A DNA stretch of 9,778 bases from an uncultured Clostridia bacterium (GTDB lineage Bacteria > Bacillota > Clostridia > Oscillospirales > Acutalibacteraceae). The notes under the pieces are model-generated. The model saw only the letters and a program-made list of their open reading frames with translations, was not told the DNA's origin and searched no databases. Positions within the stretch are counted from its first letter, which is position 1. Each line of letters starts with the position of its first letter. The translations under genes and the position numbers were made by a program. Of this stretch, positions 6,213 through 9,778 are shown one piece after another. The stretch covers positions 1-9,778 of the forward strand of contig CAMOCU010000016.1 in the NCBI GenBank assembly GCA_946610835.1, given 5' to 3'.

Positions 6213-7112
6213 ATGATCGAGATTACCGAAGCGCTGCAAGCGCTGACAACCCAGCTGCAGGAGCCGCTTTCCCGCGCCGGATTCGCGCTGTATTATCCCG
6301 AAGGCGCGGATCGGCACGCACTGCCCGTGGTTGAGGAACGTGACACGCAGTTTGTCTCCTTTGCCGCCGACAGCGGGACAATCCGAATCGAGTTTTCCGG
6401 CAACACACTCGGCCTGTATTATGCCGAAGCAGCCCCGGACGTTGCGCAAAAGGGTGACATGACACGCCTGTCCCTATCCCTGTTCGAGCCGGAAACGGCC
6501 GATGTGCGGGACGTAAAATACGTCGCGGACGAATTTGCGGAAACACTGGGCGGCAAATTTTCCACCGCCAAAAAGGCGCAGGGCAGCAAAAAACTGCCCG
6601 GATCCGTATCCAAAACAGCTGTGCGCAACGGCGCATTTTATGACCTGCCGTCCTTCGGCAGCCGCTTCACCGCCATTTATCCGGAACTGCGCGCCGCATT
6701 CAAAGAAAACATCGACCGCTACGGCGAGTTCCTTGCGGACGATTTTTTCCGAACATCCGGCAACGCACTCATACAGGACATCATCCGCCAAAACGATCCT
6801 GCGCGGATGAAAAAGCTGTTCAATCTGCTCAACGAAATGTACGACAACGGCGTCAACGACGTCCAAAGCCTGATCGTTGTCACGATCCTCGGCGAACCGC
6901 TGCAAGACGAAAAAATGCTCGCCAACTGTGTGGATTATATGAACGATGAGCTTTGCGTCAACGTTATCAGGGTCAACAAGTTCCTCAAATCTTCCTCCGG
7001 CAAAAGCGCGCGCATGCGCCTGGACAATCCTCCGCGCTACAAACCGAAAAAGGAAAAGAAAAACAACATGCTGTCCTCCCTGCTCGGCGGCGGATCGGGC
7101 ATGGGCATGTGA
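6213..7112 (+). CDS. Conserved-looking hypothetical protein preceding gyrB (299 aa)
   Basis: ATG 6213 is chosen because the ribosome binding site TGGAGGAAC (about 6198-6206) precedes it and the predicted transcription start (about 6184) lies downstream of the other in-frame ATG at 6180. I do not recognise a named family with certainty. Residues 1-110 look like a mixed alpha/beta domain. Residues about 160-265 form a helical segment (FRTSGNALIQDII; KLFNLLNEMYDNG; SLIVVTILGEPL) that faintly recalls DUF7674-type proteins. The tail is lysine-rich (RYKPKKEKKNN), then Leu/Gly/Met-rich, ending GGGSGMGM. There is no signal peptide or membrane segment, so it is probably cytoplasmic. It has its own promoter and lies 38 bases before gyrB, so it is probably cotranscribed with the gyrase genes. 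That link is positional only. Confidence 0.75.
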   Translation: MIEITEALQALTTQLQEPLSRAGFALYYPEGADRHALPVVEERDTQFVSFAADSGTIRIEFSGNTLGLYYAEAAPDVAQKGDMTRLSLSLFEPETADVRDVKYVADEFAETLGGKFSTAKKAQGSKKLPGSVSKTAVRNGAFYDLPSFGSRFTAIYPELRAAFKENIDRYGEFLADDFFRTSGNALIQDIIRQNDPARMKKLFNLLNEMYDNGVNDVQSLIVVTILGEPLQDEKMLANCVDYMNDELCVNVIRVNKFLKSSSGKSARMRLDNPPRYKPKKEKKNNMLSSLLGGGSGMGM

Positions 7113-7150
7113 TCGGACAGATCCATAACGCAGAAAGGGAGGCTTTCGTG

Positions 7151-9187
7151 ATGGACGATCTCGAAAAAACGGAATTGGAAGAATTCACTGAATCCGAAGC
7201 TGAAATCAAACCGGCCGACATCGTATTTGAAGAAACGGAGGTCATCGAGGACGATGTCGAGATGATGGACACCGCTGTGGACGAAGAATACGGCGCCGAG
7301 CAAATTCAGGTGCTCGAGGGACTGGAAGCTGTGCGCAAACGTCCCGGCATGTATATCGGTTCCACCGGTCCGCGCGGCCTGCACCACCTCGTCTACGAAA
7401 TTGTGGACAACTCTATCGACGAGGCGCTCGCAGGCTTTTGCACAGACATCGACGTAGAGATTCTGCCCGGCGACATCATCAGCGTGCGCGACAACGGCCG
7501 CGGCATCCCCGTGGAACTGAACGAAAAATTGGGTCTGCCGTCCGTGACAGTAGTGCTGACCGTGCTGCACGCCGGCGGCAAATTCGGCGGCAGCGGATAC
7601 AAAGTTTCCGGCGGTCTGCACGGCGTCGGCTCGTCCGTGGTCAACGCGCTGTCAGAATGGCTGGAGGTCGAAGTGTCGCGAAACGGTCATGTGCACGCCC
7701 AGCGGTTTGAACGCGGCAACATTGCCTCGGATCTGCGAATTGTGGGCGACACTGACGCCACGGGCACACTGATCCGTTTTAAACCTGATCCGGAGATTTT
7801 TACCGAAACTACGATTTATGATTTCGACGTGCTGGAGCGGCGCCTGCGCGAATCCGCGTTTCTGAATGCCGGGCTGCGCATCCGTTTGCGCGACCTGCGC
7901 GACAGCGAAAACACCGTCGAAAAGGAATACTGCTACGAAGGCGGTCTGTCCAGCTTTGTAGACTATCTTAACAAAAGCCGCGCACTCACACCTCTGCACG
8001 AGCATCCGATTCACTTCAGCGTGGTCAAAGCGGACAAAGAGGCGGAAATCGCGCTCATGTACAACGATAGCTACAACGAGTTGATTCTCTCCTACGCCAA
8101 CAACGTCAACACCGTGGACGGCGGCACGCACGAAACCGGATTTAAAACCGCACTGACCCGTGTGTTCAACGATTACGGCCACAAATACAACATTCTCAAG
8201 GACGGCGACAAAAACCTGTCCGGTGAGGACTGCCGCGAGGGATTGACCGCCGTTGTCAGCGTCAAGCTGACCGAAGCGCAATTTGAAGGCCAGACCAAAG
8301 GCAAGCTTGGCAATACAGAAATCACGCCGCTTGTTTCCGGCGCGGTTTACGAAAAACTGATGACCTACTTCGAGGAGAATCCGCAGGTGGCCAAAGCCAT
8401 CTTCTCCAAGGCGCTGGACGCCTCCCGCGCGCGGGAGGCCGCCCGCAAGGCGCGCGATCTTGCCCGGCGCAAAAGCGCTTTGGAGGGCAACTCTATGCCC
8501 GGCAAGCTTGCGGACTGCACCGAAAAGAGCGCGGAATTTACCGAAATTTACATCGTCGAGGGAGATTCCGCCGGCGGCTCCGCCAAGGAAGGCCGAGACC
8601 GCCAGTATCAGGCAATCCTCCCGCTGTGGGGTAAAATGCTCAACGTCGAACGCTCCCGACTGGACAAAGTGATCGGCAACGACAAGCTCGCGCCCGTTGT
8701 AACCGCGCTTGGCACCGGGATCGGCGACGAGTTTAATCTGGAAAAGCTGCGTTACGACAAGGTCATTATCATGGCCGATGCCGATGTGGACGGCGCGCAC
8801 ATCCGCACGCTGCTGCTGACGTTCTTTTTCCGCTATATGCGGCCATTGATCGAACAGGGACACGTTTACATCGCCCAGCCGCCGCTGTTCAAAGTCAGCA
8901 AGGGAAAAAGGTTTGCCTACGCTTTCTCCGACGAGGAACGCGACGAAAAAATTCAGGAGATGGGCGGCAGCTGTGACATCCAGCGGTACAAGGGCCTTGG
9001 TGAAATGGATCCCATGCAGCTGTGGGAAACAACGATGGATCCCCAAACGCGCATCATGCTGCGCGTGACGCTCGCCGACGCCATGGAAGCGGACGAAACG
9101 TTCTCGCTTTTAATGGGCGAAAAGGTCGAGCCGCGGCGGGAATTCATTATGCAGAACGCCCGCTTCGTGCAAAATCTGGATATTTAA
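7151..9187 (+). CDS. gyrB: DNA gyrase subunit B
   Basis: This gene encodes 678 residues. ATG 7151 is 8 bases after GGGAGG (7137-7142); GTG 7148 is an alternative start one codon earlier. GyrB is the ATPase and strand-passage subunit of the gyrase A2B2 complex, which introduces negative supercoils. The GHKL ATPase motifs are clear: the IVDNSIDEA box with Mg-binding Asn87, DNGRGIP at 114-120, and the ATP-lid GGLHGVGSS. The TOPRIM domain has E470 in VEGDSAGG and DADVDGAH at 543-550, and the C-terminus ends in PRREFIMQNARFVQNLDI. The length fits the Gram-positive form lacking the large proteobacterial insertion. GyrB rather than ParE is favoured by the adjacent gyrA and the C-terminal form. An unusually acidic extension of about 45 residues precedes the conserved EYGAEQIQVLEGLEAVRKRPGMYIG start. 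Confidence 0.97.
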   Translation: MDDLEKTELEEFTESEAEIKPADIVFEETEVIEDDVEMMDTAVDEEYGAEQIQVLEGLEAVRKRPGMYIGSTGPRGLHHLVYEIVDNSIDEALAGFCTDIDVEILPGDIISVRDNGRGIPVELNEKLGLPSVTVVLTVLHAGGKFGGSGYKVSGGLHGVGSSVVNALSEWLEVEVSRNGHVHAQRFERGNIASDLRIVGDTDATGTLIRFKPDPEIFTETTIYDFDVLERRLRESAFLNAGLRIRLRDLRDSENTVEKEYCYEGGLSSFVDYLNKSRALTPLHEHPIHFSVVKADKEAEIALMYNDSYNELILSYANNVNTVDGGTHETGFKTALTRVFNDYGHKYNILKDGDKNLSGEDCREGLTAVVSVKLTEAQFEGQTKGKLGNTEITPLVSGAVYEKLMTYFEENPQVAKAIFSKALDASRAREAARKARDLARRKSALEGNSMPGKLADCTEKSAEFTEIYIVEGDSAGGSAKEGRDRQYQAILPLWGKMLNVERSRLDKVIGNDKLAPVVTALGTGIGDEFNLEKLRYDKVIIMADADVDGAHIRTLLLTFFFRYMRPLIEQGHVYIAQPPLFKVSKGKRFAYAFSDEERDEKIQEMGGSCDIQRYKGLGEMDPMQLWETTMDPQTRIMLRVTLADAMEADETFSLLMGEKVEPRREFIMQNARFVQNLDI

Positions 9188-9208
9188 AAAAGGAGGTGCG
9201 CAGCAGTC

Positions 9209-9778
9209 ATGAATAAAATGGAAGAACAAAAGAAGCATGAGGAGTTCCGGGAACATCTTCTGAACCAAAAGATTATCAATGTGGATCTGAACCGGGAAAT
9301 GCGCAAATCCTTTTTGGATTACTCCATGTCCGTCATTGTGTCCCGCGCGCTGCCGGACGTGCGCGACGGATTGAAACCGGTGCATCGCCGAATCCTTTAC
9401 ACGATGTACGAAAACAGCCTTTTCCCCGACAAAGCGTACCGCAAATGCGCGGACACTGTCGGTTCCGTGCTGGGTCGTTATCATCCGCATGGCGACGCTT
9501 CGGTGTATGACGCCATGGTGCGTCTTGCACAGACTTTCTCTATGCGGTATATTCTGGTCGACGGCCACGGCAACTTCGGTTCGGTAGACGGCGATCCGCC
9601 CGCCGCGTACAGATACACGGAGTCCCGCATGAGCAAAATGGCCATGCGCATGCTGACCGACATCGACAAGGACACTGTGGACTTCATGCCCAACTACGAC
9701 GACCGTTTGAAAGAGCCGGTCGTATTGCCGTCCAGATACCCCAATCTGCTGGTCAACGGTTCTGTGTCCGGCATCGCT
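9209..9778 (+). CDS. gyrA: DNA gyrase subunit A, 3' partial
   Basis: The frame is open from ATG 9209 to the window edge, giving 190 complete codons and no stop. AAGGAGG (9190-9196) precedes it by 12 bases, a slightly long spacing, but no better start is present. GyrA cuts and rejoins DNA in the gyrase A2B2 complex. The N-terminal winged-helix/tower start is plain: SFLDYSMSVIVSRALPDVRDG, PVHRRILYTMYEN, the quinolone-resistance region around HPHGDASVYD (92-101), and the catalytic tyrosine Y136 within AAYRYTESR. Residue A97 occupies the position of E. coli Ser83, and D101 that of Asp87. The gene lies 21 bases after gyrB, the standard clostridial gyrBA arrangement. Confidence 0.97.
   Translation, partial: MNKMEEQKKHEEFREHLLNQKIINVDLNREMRKSFLDYSMSVIVSRALPDVRDGLKPVHRRILYTMYENSLFPDKAYRKCADTVGSVLGRYHPHGDASVYDAMVRLAQTFSMRYILVDGHGNFGSVDGDPPAAYRYTESRMSKMAMRMLTDIDKDTVDFMPNYDDRLKEPVVLPSRYPNLLVNGSVSGIA

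Noticed and set aside
7652..9046. 464-codon open frame on the minus strand opposite gyrB
   Set aside because: It is antisense to conserved GyrB motifs and has no recognisable protein features.

Overview
The window looks like chromosomal DNA of a Gram-positive, moderately GC-rich clostridium, probably of the Oscillospiraceae/Ruminococcaceae. This is inferred from several things together: a type I dockerin protein, a T-box leader, strong AGGAGG-type ribosome binding sites, a short GyrB without the proteobacterial insertion, and adjacent gyrB-gyrA. All genes are on the + strand. No CRISPR array, tRNA, rRNA or transposase gene was seen.

Layout. (1) 3-1550: the 3' end of a large extracellular protein made of InlB/Listeria-Bacteroides B-repeats ending in a two-repeat dockerin. 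(2) 1587-1901: a consensus promoter and a complete T-box leader (Stem I, Stem III, T-box sequence, competing terminator). (3) 1923-5818: a two-gene, translationally coupled operon under that T-box. The first gene encodes a LeuA (2-isopropylmalate synthase) homologue whose metal-binding and catalytic motifs are largely replaced, while its C-terminal LeuA regulatory domain is well conserved. The second is a single-frame fusion of a xylose-isomerase-like TIM barrel to a complete acyl-CoA synthetase. A strong terminator follows at 5832-5857. (4) 5858-6212: a 355-base gap with hairpins suggesting a + strand RNA or dispersed repeat, a weak terminator, and a consensus promoter. (5) 6213-9778: an uncharacterised 299-aa protein, gyrB, and the 5' part of gyrA, closely spaced and probably cotranscribed.

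The least ordinary part is the T-box operon. An aminoacyl-tRNA-sensing leader controls a probably non-canonical LeuA-like protein together with a TIM-barrel/acyl-CoA-synthetase fusion. This suggests an amino-acid-responsive acyl-CoA or keto-acid pathway that I cannot match to a described one. Its substrate and the T-box specifier are unresolved from sequence alone. The gyr region is ordinary housekeeping, with an acidic N-terminal extension on GyrB and alanine at the GyrA position equivalent to E. coli Ser83.
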